A stretch of 64,000 bases of DNA from an uncultured Roseovarius sp. (GCF_913057115.1 NZ_CAJXNN010000019.1:1-64000); one strand, 5' to 3'. Counted from the stretch's first letter, positions 8,288-16,762 are shown. Program-made: numbers and translations. The notes: generated by a model not told the origin, from the sequence alone.

Positions 8288-9499
8288 CTAGTCCCGCGTG
8301 GCGGTTAATTCGAAGCGGATATCGACGCTGGCCGCGAGAGAATCCGTGGCCTCGCCGCCGATGTTGAAGGCGCGGCGATCAACGGTCAGGCTCCCCGTGG
8401 CGGTGGCTGTGTCGCCTTCGATGGCCAGTTCGAAGGGCATTTCGACGGGCACCGATTGATCCTTGATGGTCAGCGTCCCTTCCGCAATGAGGCCTTCGGC
8501 CTCGATGATCTCGGCTTTGAAGGTGGCCGTGGGGTGGGCTTCGGCGTTGAAATACTCAGGCCCCATGGCCTGATCGGTGACGGAGCCGAGGGTGAGCGAG
8601 GGAATCGAGACGGTGACCGTCACATCGCCCTTGGGGTTTTCGGCCTCCGCCTCGTAGCTGATGTCGGCGGTCCAGTCGGCGAAGCTGCCTGTGACCTCGG
8701 AGCCCATTTGGACGACGGTGATTTGCAGTGTGCCGTTTTCGACCGTCCAGTCGCTTTCGACAGAGGCGAGGGCTTGCGCGGGGGCCTGTTCGGTGGAGTC
8801 AACCTTGAACCAGCCAAGGGAATTGGCCCCGATCAGTACCAGGGCCCAGACCGCCAGTGCGCCCAATAGGGGCAACCCGTGGCCGGGTTGTTTGGCGGTG
8901 GGTTGGGCCGGCGTATGCCCCGGCAGCATCCGGCGCAGGGTGGCGTCTTGGTCGATCACGTGGTGTTTGAGTGCGCCGGCGATGTGCAGGGCCAGCGCGC
9001 CGACCAGCACCCATTGCAGCACGAAGTGCAGGGTGGCGGTGATTTGCGCGACGCTTTCATCCTTGGGCACGAAGGGCAGGGATTGACCGAAGGGCCACCA
9101 GATGGGGGCAAAGCCGGTGGTGGAGGCGTGATGCGCCCAGCCCGATAGCGGCACGGCGACGAGCGAGCCGTAAAGCAGCCAGTGGACCACTTCGGCGAGG
9201 CGTGATTCCAGAACCGTGTCGCCGTTCAGCAAGCCGGGTTTGGTCTGTGTCAGCGCCCAGAGGATGCGGGCGAGGGCCACGAAAAACACGGTCAGACCGA
9301 TTGTCTTGTGCAGCGAGAATAGCAGGGCCGCGCGGGCCACCTGCGCATCGGTGGTTGCAATCTCGGGGTTCTCAATTGCGTGGGCAAGATCATTGGCGAA
9401 ATAGCCCAAGGGCAAGGCCAGAAAAATGCCAAGCGCCGTGAGCCAGTGAAAGGTCTTGGTGACTGCGCCATAGGCGGTGGGGGTGTTGCCGAGGGGCAT
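8288..9499 (-). CDS. cytochrome b561 fused to a YceI domain
   Basis: Two families form one 403-residue chain. Residues about 5-185 are a four-helix di-haem cytochrome b561 with spaced histidines (KTFHWLTALGIFLALPLG, SLHKTIGLTVF, HWLLYGSLVAVPLSGW, LHFVLQWVLVGALALHI). A fifth hydrophobic segment (LLGALAVWALVLIGANSLG) leads to a periplasmic YceI domain at about 235-400 (DWTVENGTLQITV, GPEYFNAEAHPTATFKAEI). The start MPLGNTPTAYG is chosen because family homology begins there. Prokaryotic b561 proteins pass electrons from quinol; delivering them to a bound hydrophobic ligand of the YceI domain is inference. It is divergent from fabD. Confidence 0.9.
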   Translation of the reverse strand: MPLGNTPTAYGAVTKTFHWLTALGIFLALPLGYFANDLAHAIENPEIATTDAQVARAALLFSLHKTIGLTVFFVALARILWALTQTKPGLLNGDTVLESRLAEVVHWLLYGSLVAVPLSGWAHHASTTGFAPIWWPFGQSLPFVPKDESVAQITATLHFVLQWVLVGALALHIAGALKHHVIDQDATLRRMLPGHTPAQPTAKQPGHGLPLLGALAVWALVLIGANSLGWFKVDSTEQAPAQALASVESDWTVENGTLQITVVQMGSEVTGSFADWTADISYEAEAENPKGDVTVTVSIPSLTLGSVTDQAMGPEYFNAEAHPTATFKAEIIEAEGLIAEGTLTIKDQSVPVEMPFELAIEGDTATATGSLTVDRRAFNIGGEATDSLAASVDIRFELTATRD

Positions 9500-9609
9500 T
9501 GGGGAATCCTGACCGTTATCTGTGGGATGAATGGTATCCCGCTGCACGGGGCATACAATGGCGACCTTTGCACAGGCGGCGTGCATCTATGCCCAACCGG
9601 GTTTGTGCG

Positions 9610-9637
9610 TTGCCTCGCGCGGCGAGGCGCGCTATCG
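9610..9637 (+). promoter_or_regulatory. candidate promoter of fabD with an inverted repeat between the boxes
   Basis: TTGCCT (9610) and CTATCG (9632) are 16 bp apart. The spacer carries a perfect inverted repeat GCCTCGC/GCGAGGC. The same layout, ending in AGGCGCGCTAT, precedes fabF. TTGCCA and CTATAG precede acpP. Confidence 0.42.
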
Positions 9638-9671
9638 GGGGAAGGGCAAAGCCATGAGAAGAGGGACAGTG

Positions 9672-10613
9672 ATGAGCCGCGCATTCGTATTTCCCGGTCA
9701 GGGGGCACAGACCATCGGCATGGGCAAGGAGCTGGCCGAGGCCTATCCGGCGGCCCGGGCCGTGTTCGATGAGGTGGACGAAGCCTTGGGCGAAAGCCTC
9801 TCGTCGCTGATCTGGGAGGGGGAGCAGGAGGAGCTGACCCTGACCCAGAATGCGCAGCCTGCTTTGATGGCGACCTCGCTGGCGGCGATGCGGGCCTTGG
9901 AGGCCGAGGGCATCGGGATTGACGCGGCCAGCATGGTCGCGGGGCATAGCCTTGGGGAATATTCCGCGCTGGCGGCGGCGGGGGCCTTGAGCCTGGCCGA
10001 TTGCGCGCGGCTGTTGCGGACGCGCGGCGAGGCCATGCAGAAAGCCGTTCCCGTGGGCGAGGGGGCCATGGCCGCCATTTTGGGCCTCGATCTGGAGGCG
10101 GTGCGCGAGGTGGCCGAAGGGGCCGCGCAGGGCGAGGTGTGCCAAGCGGCGAATGACAACGATCCGGGGCAGGTTGTGGTCTCGGGCCATAAGGCCGCGG
10201 TGGAGCGGGCCGTGGAGCTGGCCAAGGAAAAGGGGGCCAAGCGCGCCATGCTGTTGCCGGTAAGCGCGCCCTTCCATTGCGCCTTGATGCAGCCTGCGGC
10301 GGATGTGATGGCCGAGGCCTTGGCGGCGGTCGAGATCAAGGCCCCCTCCGTGCCGGTGGTGGCCAATGTGCGCGCCGAGGCGGTGAGCGACCCGGACGAG
10401 ATTCGCACGCTGCTGGTGGAGCAGGTCACCGGATCGGTTCGCTGGCGCGAATCGGTTTTGTACATGGCAGCGCAAGGCGTGACCGAGGTGTGGGAGATTG
10501 GCGCGGGCAAGGCGCTTTCGGGGATGATCCGGCGGATTGATCGCAGCGTTGCCTGCCGCAACCTGGGCACGCCGGGCGATGTGACGGCGGCCAAAGACGC
10601 CTTGAACGGCTGA
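9672..10613 (+). CDS. fabD: malonyl-CoA:ACP transacylase
   Basis: FabD loads malonate onto acyl carrier protein for fatty-acid elongation. The ATG at 9672 (MSRAFVFPGQGAQ) is the family start and has GAGGGACAG upstream; the ORF track begins 47 codons too early. The nucleophile elbow GHSLGEYSAL places the catalytic serine at residue 93. The histidine partner is in SAPFH, and QNAQPALMA contributes the oxyanion region. Length 313 is normal. It is followed 24 bp later by fabG and then acpP. Confidence 0.96.
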   Translation: MSRAFVFPGQGAQTIGMGKELAEAYPAARAVFDEVDEALGESLSSLIWEGEQEELTLTQNAQPALMATSLAAMRALEAEGIGIDAASMVAGHSLGEYSALAAAGALSLADCARLLRTRGEAMQKAVPVGEGAMAAILGLDLEAVREVAEGAAQGEVCQAANDNDPGQVVVSGHKAAVERAVELAKEKGAKRAMLLPVSAPFHCALMQPAADVMAEALAAVEIKAPSVPVVANVRAEAVSDPDEIRTLLVEQVTGSVRWRESVLYMAAQGVTEVWEIGAGKALSGMIRRIDRSVACRNLGTPGDVTAAKDALNG

Positions 10614-10637
10614 ACCGACAAGACAAGGGAATTCGAA

Positions 10638-11375
10638 ATGTTTGATCTGACAGGAAAATGCGCGCTGGTCACCGGGGCCTCGGGCGGTATTGGCGGCGCG
10701 ATTGCCAAGGCGCTGCACGAGGCGGGGGCGACCGTGGGGCTTTCGGGCACGCGGGTGGAGCCGTTGGAGGCTTTGGCCGCTGAATTGGGCGAGCGGGCGC
10801 ATGTTCTGCCCTGTAACCTGAGCGATGGCGAGGCCGTGGATGCCTTGCCCAAGCAGGCGATCGAGGCGATGGGTGCCTTGGATATTCTGGTGAACAACGC
10901 CGGGATCACCCGAGACCAGATTTTCATGCGCATGTCGGACGAGGAATGGCAGAGCGTGATTGATGTGAACCTGACCTCGACCATGCGGCTGTGCCGAGGG
11001 GTCATGCGGCCGATGATGAAGGCGCGCTGGGGCCGGATCATCAATATCAGTTCGATCGTGGGTACCACGGGCAATCCGGGGCAGGTGAACTATGCTGCCT
11101 CGAAAGCGGGCATGGTGGGAATGACCAAGTCCATCGCTTACGAGGTCGCGAGCCGGGGAATCACCGCCAATGCCGTGGCGCCCGGCTTTATCGCGACGGC
11201 CATGACCGAGAAGCTGACCGATGACCAGAAAGAGGCCATCAACGCCAAGATCCCGGCGGCACGCATGGGCGCGCCAGAGGAAATTGCGGCGGCAGTGTTG
11301 TATCTTGCAAGCCCCGAGGCCGGATATGTCACCGGTGCGACCTTGCATGTGAACGGCGGTATGGCCATGGTGTAG
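10638..11375 (+). CDS. fabG: 3-oxoacyl-ACP reductase
   Basis: FabG reduces beta-ketoacyl-ACP with NADPH. The cofactor motif TGASGGIGGAIA, the NNAGIT motif and the catalytic YAASK are all present, as is the C-terminal tetramer segment GYVTGATLHVNGGMAMV. Length 245 is typical. It lies 24 bp after fabD with an AAGGGA ribosome-binding site. A GGCCTGC/GCAGGCC hairpin at 11384-11402 follows, with only a weak T-run, so partial read-through into acpP is possible. Confidence 0.96.
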   Translation: MFDLTGKCALVTGASGGIGGAIAKALHEAGATVGLSGTRVEPLEALAAELGERAHVLPCNLSDGEAVDALPKQAIEAMGALDILVNNAGITRDQIFMRMSDEEWQSVIDVNLTSTMRLCRGVMRPMMKARWGRIINISSIVGTTGNPGQVNYAASKAGMVGMTKSIAYEVASRGITANAVAPGFIATAMTEKLTDDQKEAINAKIPAARMGAPEEIAAAVLYLASPEAGYVTGATLHVNGGMAMV

Positions 11376-11417
11376 GTGGCCTTGGCCTGCCCCGTGCAGG
11401 CCTTGTCTGGAAAGCAT

Positions 11418-11445
11418 TTGCCATTCTTGCGCCATGTGCTATAGG
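11418..11445 (+). promoter_or_regulatory. candidate promoter of acpP
   Basis: TTGCCA (11418-11423) is followed by CTATAG at 11439, or TATAGG at 11440 with a 16-bp spacer. It would give an untranslated leader of about 150 bases before acpP. Confidence 0.42.
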
Positions 11446-11603
11446 CGGCGCACATTCGCCGGCGGTGGGTCCGTTCCGACCCCGGTGTGCCCTGAAAATG
11501 GGCAGTCAGAGCCGCCCGGACGGGCATTAGCAAACCCGCTTCCCGGCGAGGGCAGGGGCGGAAAACGAGCCGAACGGTTCGAAAAGAAAATGAGGATTTA
11601 GAC

Positions 11604-11837
11604 ATGAGCGACATCGCAGATCGCGTGAAAAAGATCGTTGTGGAACATCTGGGCGTTGAAGAGGACAAGGTGGTCGAGAACGCCTCGTTCATCGACGATC
11701 TGGGCGCTGACAGCCTTGACACCGTTGAGCTGGTCATGGCCTTCGAAGAAGAGTTCGGCATCGAGATCCCCGATGACGCGGCCGAAACCATCCAGACCTT
11801 CGGCGACGCGGTGAAGTTCATCAACGAAGCGTCGTAA
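11604..11837 (+). CDS. acpP: acyl carrier protein
   Basis: A 77-residue acidic protein. The 4'-phosphopantetheine attachment serine is residue 37 in [18 protein letters not shown]. It carries growing acyl chains for FabD, FabG and FabF, and in this genome also plausibly for LuxI. It has its own strong downstream terminator and a long leader, consistent with high separate expression. Confidence 0.98.
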   Translation: MSDIADRVKKIVVEHLGVEEDKVVENASFIDDLGADSLDTVELVMAFEEEFGIEIPDDAAETIQTFGDAVKFINEAS

Positions 11838-11860
11838 GACAGGCTTCACGTCGTTTTTTG

Positions 11861-11893
11861 AAAGGCCCCTGCCGGATGGCGGGGGCCTTTTTC
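11861..11893 (+). terminator. intrinsic terminator of acpP
   Basis: A 13-bp stem AAAGGCCCCTGCC/GGCGGGGGCCTTT, with one T-G pair and a GAT-type loop, ends in TTTTT. Confidence 0.88.
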
Positions 11894-12032
11894 GTTTTTG
11901 CTGCTCAGGAACGGCGCGAATTGGCTGCATCATGCCGATTTGGTACAACCGTTGATGTGTGAGACACTCCAGAATCGATACTGGCCGCGAAGATTTGCGC
12001 GGAGGGCGATGCGATGGAAAGGCACGGCTGGA

Positions 12033-12776
12033 ATGATCATTTATCCCACCCTAGAACTGCATAACGGTAAATGTGTTTCGCTGACGCGGGGCCGCTTGGA
12101 AGAACCCGTGATCTGGCATGTGGACCCTGTGGAAACCGCGCGTGGCTTTGCCGCTGCCGGGGCCGAATGGATGCATGTCACTGATATCAACGCCTTGGCA
12201 GGTGACGGCGACAACGCCGAACTGTTGGAAGAGATCATCCGTGCGGCGGGCATCCCTGTGCAATTGGGCGGCGGGTTCCGGTCGCGCGATGCGGTGGAAC
12301 GCTGGATCGATAAAGGCGCGGGGCGTATCGTTATCGGCACGATGGCCGCGCATGACCCGGATTTGCTGCGCGAATTGGCCAAGTATTTCCCCGATCAGAT
12401 CGTTCTGGCGGTGGATGTCTTCAACGGCGCGGTTATGACCGAAGGGTGGAAATCGCAATCGGCGTTCACGCCCGAGGATTACATCAAGGCGTTTGACGAT
12501 GCGCCACTGGCTGGAATTATCGTGACCGATATCGACGCAGATATCGAAGACACCGATGGCAGCCTTGGGGTGATTACCCAACTGGCCGCGCAGACCCATC
12601 ACCCGGTGATCGCACGCGGTACGGTGCGCAGCGCCGATGATGTCTCGCGCCTCAAGTATGTGCCGAACGTGGCTGGTACGCTGATTGGTCGTGCGCTTCT
12701 GTCGCGCGATGTGGATTTGGAAGAGGTGCTGAGCCTTGCGCAGGCGGCCCCTGAGCCCACGGCCGAGTTCCAGTAA
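12033..12776 (+). CDS. HisA-like (beta/alpha)8 protein with altered catalytic positions, inside the fab cluster
   Basis: The 247-residue protein aligns by eye with HisA, the ProFAR isomerase of histidine synthesis: a PTLEL start where HisA has PAIDL, GGGFRSRDAVE and IGTMA at phosphate site 1, AVDVFNG with D128, and IGRALL near the end. Three canonical features differ. The general acid/base Asp of strand 1 is Glu (E8). The T-D-I-x-R-D-G-T loop reads TDIDADIEDTDG. The second phosphate-site Ser/Ala-Gly-Gly is ARGT. No his genes are nearby; neighbours are acpP and fabF. It is probably a diverged paralogue with another or weakened activity. The ATG at 12033 is chosen because homology starts there. 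Confidence 0.85.
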   Translation: MIIYPTLELHNGKCVSLTRGRLEEPVIWHVDPVETARGFAAAGAEWMHVTDINALAGDGDNAELLEEIIRAAGIPVQLGGGFRSRDAVERWIDKGAGRIVIGTMAAHDPDLLRELAKYFPDQIVLAVDVFNGAVMTEGWKSQSAFTPEDYIKAFDDAPLAGIIVTDIDADIEDTDGSLGVITQLAAQTHHPVIARGTVRSADDVSRLKYVPNVAGTLIGRALLSRDVDLEEVLSLAQAAPEPTAEFQ

Positions 12777-12842
12777 CTCTGCTGCGCCTGCTTGCATGGC
12801 GAGAAACACTGGCATGGCCCCGCTTGCGGGGCCTGCTTGGGC

Positions 12843-12871
12843 TTGCCCCCCGGGGGCAAGGCGCGCTATGA
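12843..12871 (+). promoter_or_regulatory. candidate promoter of fabF with an inverted repeat between the boxes
   Basis: TTGCCC (12843) and CTATGA (12866) are 17 bp apart. The -35 box is the left arm of a perfect inverted repeat TTGCCCCC/GGGGGCAA, followed by GGCGCGCTAT as before fabD. Confidence 0.42.
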
Positions 12872-12903
12872 GCAGCCGAGGAAATTGTTGAGAGGGCAGC
12901 AGG

Positions 12904-14163
12904 ATGCGTCGTGTCGTTGTTACCGGCCTTGGATTGGTCACGCCTTTGGCGTCGGGGGTCGAAGAAAGCTGGAAGCGCTTGCTGGACGGGCAATCGGGGG
13001 CGGGAACGATCACCCGTTTCGATCCTCAGAACGTAGCAACGAAATACGCCTGCGAAGTGCCGCTTGGTGATGGCAGCGATGGCACCTTCAATGCCGACGA
13101 TCACATGGCTCCGAAAGAACGGCGCAAGGTGGATGATTTCATCCTTTATGGCATGGCGGCGGCAGATCAGGCCGTTGCCGATGCGGGCTGGACGCCGGAG
13201 GATGAGGAAAGCCTTCTGCGCACGGGCGTCATGCTGGGCTCGGGCATTGGTGGCTTGCAGTCGATTGAACAGACCACGCTTTTGATCCGTGACAAGGGGG
13301 TGCGTCGTGTCTCGCCGTTCTTTATTCCCGGTGCGCTGATCAACCTTATCAGTGGTCAGGTGAGCATCCGCTATGGCTTCAAGGGGCCGAACCATTCGGT
13401 GGTGACGGCCTGTTCGACCGGTGCGCATGCGATTGGCGATGCCTCGCGGCTGATCAAATACGGTGATGCCGATGTGATGGTGGCCGGTGGGGCCGAGGCG
13501 GCGATCTGCGAGATCGGGATTGCGGGTTTCAATGCCTGCAAGGCCCTGTCGACCAAGCGGGCCGATGATCCGAAAGCGGCCAGCCGCCCTTATGACGAAG
13601 ATCGGGATGGGTTTGTCATGGGCGAGGGTGCGGGTGTTGTCGTGCTGGAGGAATACGAGCACGCAAAGGCACGCGGGGCCAAGATTTACGCCGAGGTTCT
13701 GGGCTATGGTCTGTCGGGCGATGCCTATCACATCACGGCCCCCTCTGAGGATGGCGATGGTGGCTTCCGGGCCATGCAGGCGGCCTTGAAAAACGCGGAA
13801 ATCGACCCGGGGCAAGTGGATTACATGAACGCGCATGGCACTTCGACCATGGCCGATACCATTGAATTGCAAGCGGTTGAGCGACTTTTGGGCGCGGCGG
13901 CGAGCAAGGCGACCATGACCTCGACGAAATCCTCGACTGGGCACCTGTTGGGGGCGGCGGGCGCGATCGAGGCGATCTTCTCGATCCTCGCGGTGCGCGA
14001 TCAGGTGGCGCCGCCGACCATCAACCTTGATAACCCGGCGGTGGAGACTCCGCTGGACCTTGCGCCCAATGCGGCGCGGGAACGGGAGATCAACGTGGCG
14101 ATGTCCAATAGCTTTGGGTTTGGTGGGACCAATGCCTCGCTCTGCGTCGGGAAATTGCGCTGA
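12904..14163 (+). CDS. fabF: beta-ketoacyl-ACP synthase II
   Basis: FabF condenses malonyl-ACP with acyl-ACP. The Cys-His-His triad is visible: C170 in VVTACSTGAH, one His in NAHGTSTMADT and the second in KSSTGHLLGAAGA. The C-terminal GFGGTNASLC motif is intact. Length 419 is slightly above E. coli FabF (413). The stop codon shares one base with the mltG start, so the two are translationally linked. The fabF-mltG order is common in proteobacteria. Confidence 0.97.
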   Translation: MRRVVVTGLGLVTPLASGVEESWKRLLDGQSGAGTITRFDPQNVATKYACEVPLGDGSDGTFNADDHMAPKERRKVDDFILYGMAAADQAVADAGWTPEDEESLLRTGVMLGSGIGGLQSIEQTTLLIRDKGVRRVSPFFIPGALINLISGQVSIRYGFKGPNHSVVTACSTGAHAIGDASRLIKYGDADVMVAGGAEAAICEIGIAGFNACKALSTKRADDPKAASRPYDEDRDGFVMGEGAGVVVLEEYEHAKARGAKIYAEVLGYGLSGDAYHITAPSEDGDGGFRAMQAALKNAEIDPGQVDYMNAHGTSTMADTIELQAVERLLGAAASKATMTSTKSSTGHLLGAAGAIEAIFSILAVRDQVAPPTINLDNPAVETPLDLAPNAAREREINVAMSNSFGFGGTNASLCVGKLR

Positions 14164-15326
14164 TGTGGCGGCATATTGCCTCTAACTTCCTGACTTTCCT
14201 TGTTGTTTTGGTCTTCCTCCTGGGGGGTGTCATCCTCTGGGGGCAGTCGGAATATACCGCGCAGGGGCCGCTGGACGAGCCGATCTGCCTGCGGGTCGAG
14301 CGGGGCAGCAACATGCGCGCCGTATCTCGCCAGTTGGAGGCTCAGGGTGCCCTGAGCAATGCGACGATATTCCGGGTCGGGGCGGACTATTCCAATAAAA
14401 CCAGCCTGTTGAAGGCTGGTAGTTGGCTTATCCCCGAGGGCGCCAGCATGCGCGAGATCACCGATATCGTCACGCGCGGTGGGGCCAGCACCTGTGGCAC
14501 CGAGGTGGTTTATCGAATCGGTGTCACCAGTTCGGAAGTCGAGGTGCGCGAGTTGGACCCGGCCACGAACCGCTATGTCGAGAAGGCCGAGTTTACGCCC
14601 GGCGAGGATGAGGCCCCGCAAATCTTTGAAAATGTGCGTGAGAAAGCCGATACGCGCTATCGGATCGCGGTGGCCGAGGGGGTGACCAGTTGGCAGATCG
14701 TCAATGGATTGCAATCGGTCGACGTTCTGGCGGGAGAGGTTAACGAAACCCCGCCAGAGGGGAGCCTTGCGCCCGATAGCTATGAGGTGCGCGAGGGCGA
14801 TACGCGCGGCAGCGTGATCGAAAGAATGCGGCAGGCGCAGGATGTTATCCTTGCCGCCGCCTGGCAGAACCGGGCCGAGGGGATACCGCTTGAGTCACCG
14901 TATGAGGCCTTAATACTGGCCTCGATCATCGAGAAGGAAACCGGGGTGCCAAGTGAGCGCGGGCAGGTCGCCAGTGTTTTCACCAATCGTTTGCGGCAGG
15001 GGATGCGTTTGCAAACCGATCCGACCGTGATTTACGGGATTACCGAGGGTGAAGGCGTGTTGGGCCGAGGGCTGCGGCGGAGTGAACTTCGGGCTGAAAC
15101 CCCTTGGAATACTTACGTAATTGACGGTTTGCCGCCAACACCGATTGCCAATCCGGGGCGGGCGAGCATCGAGGCAGCGGTCAACCCACTGGACACGGAT
15201 TTCATCTTCTTCGTGGCCAAAACGCTGGATCCTCGTGATGGCCATGCCTTTGCCGAAACGCTGACAGAGCACAATGAGAATGTCGCCCGCTACCGTGCCT
15301 TGGAAGCCGAACGCGACAACAATTAG
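14163..15326 (+). CDS. mltG: endolytic murein transglycosylase
   Basis: MltG cuts nascent peptidoglycan glycan strands at the inner membrane. A single N-terminal membrane anchor (FLTFLVVLVFLLGGVIL) is followed by a LysM-like subdomain. The catalytic YceG domain has E257 in ASIIEKETG and the typical RLRQGMRLQTDPTVIYG. Length 387 is in the family range. It overlaps the fabF stop by one base and is followed immediately by GTAC element 1, whose central hairpin can terminate transcription. Confidence 0.95.
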   Translation: MWRHIASNFLTFLVVLVFLLGGVILWGQSEYTAQGPLDEPICLRVERGSNMRAVSRQLEAQGALSNATIFRVGADYSNKTSLLKAGSWLIPEGASMREITDIVTRGGASTCGTEVVYRIGVTSSEVEVRELDPATNRYVEKAEFTPGEDEAPQIFENVREKADTRYRIAVAEGVTSWQIVNGLQSVDVLAGEVNETPPEGSLAPDSYEVREGDTRGSVIERMRQAQDVILAAAWQNRAEGIPLESPYEALILASIIEKETGVPSERGQVASVFTNRLRQGMRLQTDPTVIYGITEGEGVLGRGLRRSELRAETPWNTYVIDGLPPTPIANPGRASIEAAVNPLDTDFIFFVAKTLDPRDGHAFAETLTEHNENVARYRALEAERDNN

Positions 15327-15332
15327 GACGTC

Positions 15333-15410
15333 TGTACAAGTTGTACGTTTACCCCCCGAGTTCTGTACAGACCTCGGGGGGTTTTCGTTTGAAGATGTAC
15401 AAGTTGTACA
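15333..15410. repeat. GTAC palindrome triad, element 1
   Basis: Three dyads are arranged symmetrically between convergent mltG and the hydroxy-acid dehydrogenase gene. The left 15-mer TGTACAAGTTGTACG is centred at 15340. A central hairpin has TCTGTACAGA in its loop (centre 15366.5). The right 15-mer TGTACAAGTTGTACA is centred at 15403 and is perfectly symmetric. The outer centres are 63 bp apart. Element 2 after yebC has the same spacings but uses CGTACG in place of TGTACA in the dyads. Confidence 0.85.
15352..15385 (+). terminator. terminator-like core of GTAC element 1
   Basis: CCCCCCGAG/CTCGGGGGG encloses a 12-base segment containing TCTGTACAGA and is followed by TTTT. It lies 25 bp after the mltG stop. 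The A before and T after extend the stem to 10 bp. Confidence 0.7.
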
Positions 15411-15494
15411 GGATGGTGCGATGCTGCGCCTCATCCTGTCCCGGCATACCCCTTTACGCAGGGGGGCTTTGATGGAAACGGCGCGCTGCTTGGA

Positions 15495-16634
15495 TCAATG
15501 GGTTTTGATCAGCTTGTCCTGCACATCGTGCAGTCGGGTCAGCCCCAGTTGGCCCATGTTGGCGATCAGGTCTTGAGCCAGGATGTGGGCAAGGTGCGCG
15601 GGGCCGTCTTCGCCCAAGGCACCAAGCGCATAGTGCCACGCCCGGCCCATCATCACGAAATCCGCCCCTAGGGCGAAGGCCCGCAGGATGTCGAGGCCCG
15701 TCTCGATCCCGCCGTCGATGATCACCGGCAGGGAAGTGGCCGCGCGAATGGCGGGCAGCATTTCGATGGTGGCCGGGGCGGCGTCGAATTGGCGGCCTGC
15801 GTGATTGGAAATCCAGATGGCGTCGACGCCTTCGGCCTCAAGCGCCTTGGCATCGTCGGCAGACAGCACGCCCTTGATCACGAAGGGGCCATCCCAGGCC
15901 TCGCGCAGCCAGCGCAGGTAATCCCAATCGGGCGCGGTGCGCAGCAGGTATCCGGCGTGTTTGTTCGACGGCAAGCCCGAGGTTTTCCCGGCGTATTCGT
16001 CGATCAGGCGCATCCGCGGCATGCCGCGCTGCGCCATGCCCATGGCCCATGCCGGGCAACGCGCCACTTGGGCCAAGAGGCGCGGGGTGAGGCGCGGCGG
16101 TTGGGTCAGCCCCGAGCGCACCTGCCGCTCCCGGCGGCTGGGGATGGGAACATCGACCGTGAGGATCAGGGTGGAAAACCCGGCGCGCTTGGCGCGGTCC
16201 ATCATGTCTTGGCGAATCTCGGGGTCGCGTGGCGGATACATCTGGAACCACGCGTGCTGGCCGATGTCGCCCGAGAGGTCTTCGGGGGTTTGGCTTGCCA
16301 CGGTCGAGAGGCCATAGGGGATACCGGTCTTGGCGGCGGCACGGGCCAGCATGCCCTCGGCGCCGGGCCAGACCATGCCCGACATGCCAACGGGCGCGAT
16401 GCCGAAGGGCAAAGGATAGGTTTGGCCCAAGAGGTTTGCCGAAAGATCGGAGGTCACCTCGCCATGCAGGATGGAGGGCATGAGGGTGACCTTGTCGAGT
16501 TCGCTACGGTTGCGTGACTGCGTGGCCTCGGTTCCGGTGGCGCTGTCGAGGTATTCCCAGACAAAGCGGGGGATGCGGCGCTTGGCATGGGCGCGCAGGT
16601 CGGTGAGGGCGGGGTATTTGGCGTCGAGGCTCAT
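15495..16634 (-). CDS. FMN-dependent alpha-hydroxy-acid dehydrogenase (LldD family)
   Basis: Members oxidise L-lactate, glycolate, mandelate or similar 2-hydroxy acids with FMN. Visible motifs: FGIAPVGMSGMVWPGAE near the FMN site, LTVDVPIPSRRERQVRSG, the catalytic segment ISNHAGRQFD (usually SNHGGRQLD), and IIDGGIETGLDILRAFALGADFVMMGR at the phosphate site. The start MSLDAKYPALTDLR is preferred; the ORF track adds 26 unlikely residues. Length 379 is typical. Substrate cannot be told from sequence. The gene stands alone, facing mltG. Confidence 0.9.
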   Translation of the reverse strand: MSLDAKYPALTDLRAHAKRRIPRFVWEYLDSATGTEATQSRNRSELDKVTLMPSILHGEVTSDLSANLLGQTYPLPFGIAPVGMSGMVWPGAEGMLARAAAKTGIPYGLSTVASQTPEDLSGDIGQHAWFQMYPPRDPEIRQDMMDRAKRAGFSTLILTVDVPIPSRRERQVRSGLTQPPRLTPRLLAQVARCPAWAMGMAQRGMPRMRLIDEYAGKTSGLPSNKHAGYLLRTAPDWDYLRWLREAWDGPFVIKGVLSADDAKALEAEGVDAIWISNHAGRQFDAAPATIEMLPAIRAATSLPVIIDGGIETGLDILRAFALGADFVMMGRAWHYALGALGEDGPAHLAHILAQDLIANMGQLGLTRLHDVQDKLIKTH

Positions 16635-16762
16635 GGCGGTAGTTGTGCGGGTTTGGGGGAAATTGTCTAGAGGAGAGTGGCGGGCAGAATATTTCGCGAC
16701 ACATGGGAACATTCCCTGAACATTCTCTTTAACTCATTTTTAAGCCGCGCTATCTTCGGCCC

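Noticed and set aside
9516-11435. 639-codon minus-strand frame
   Set aside because: It runs antisense through fabD and fabG, both of which have complete motifs; a GC-rich shadow.
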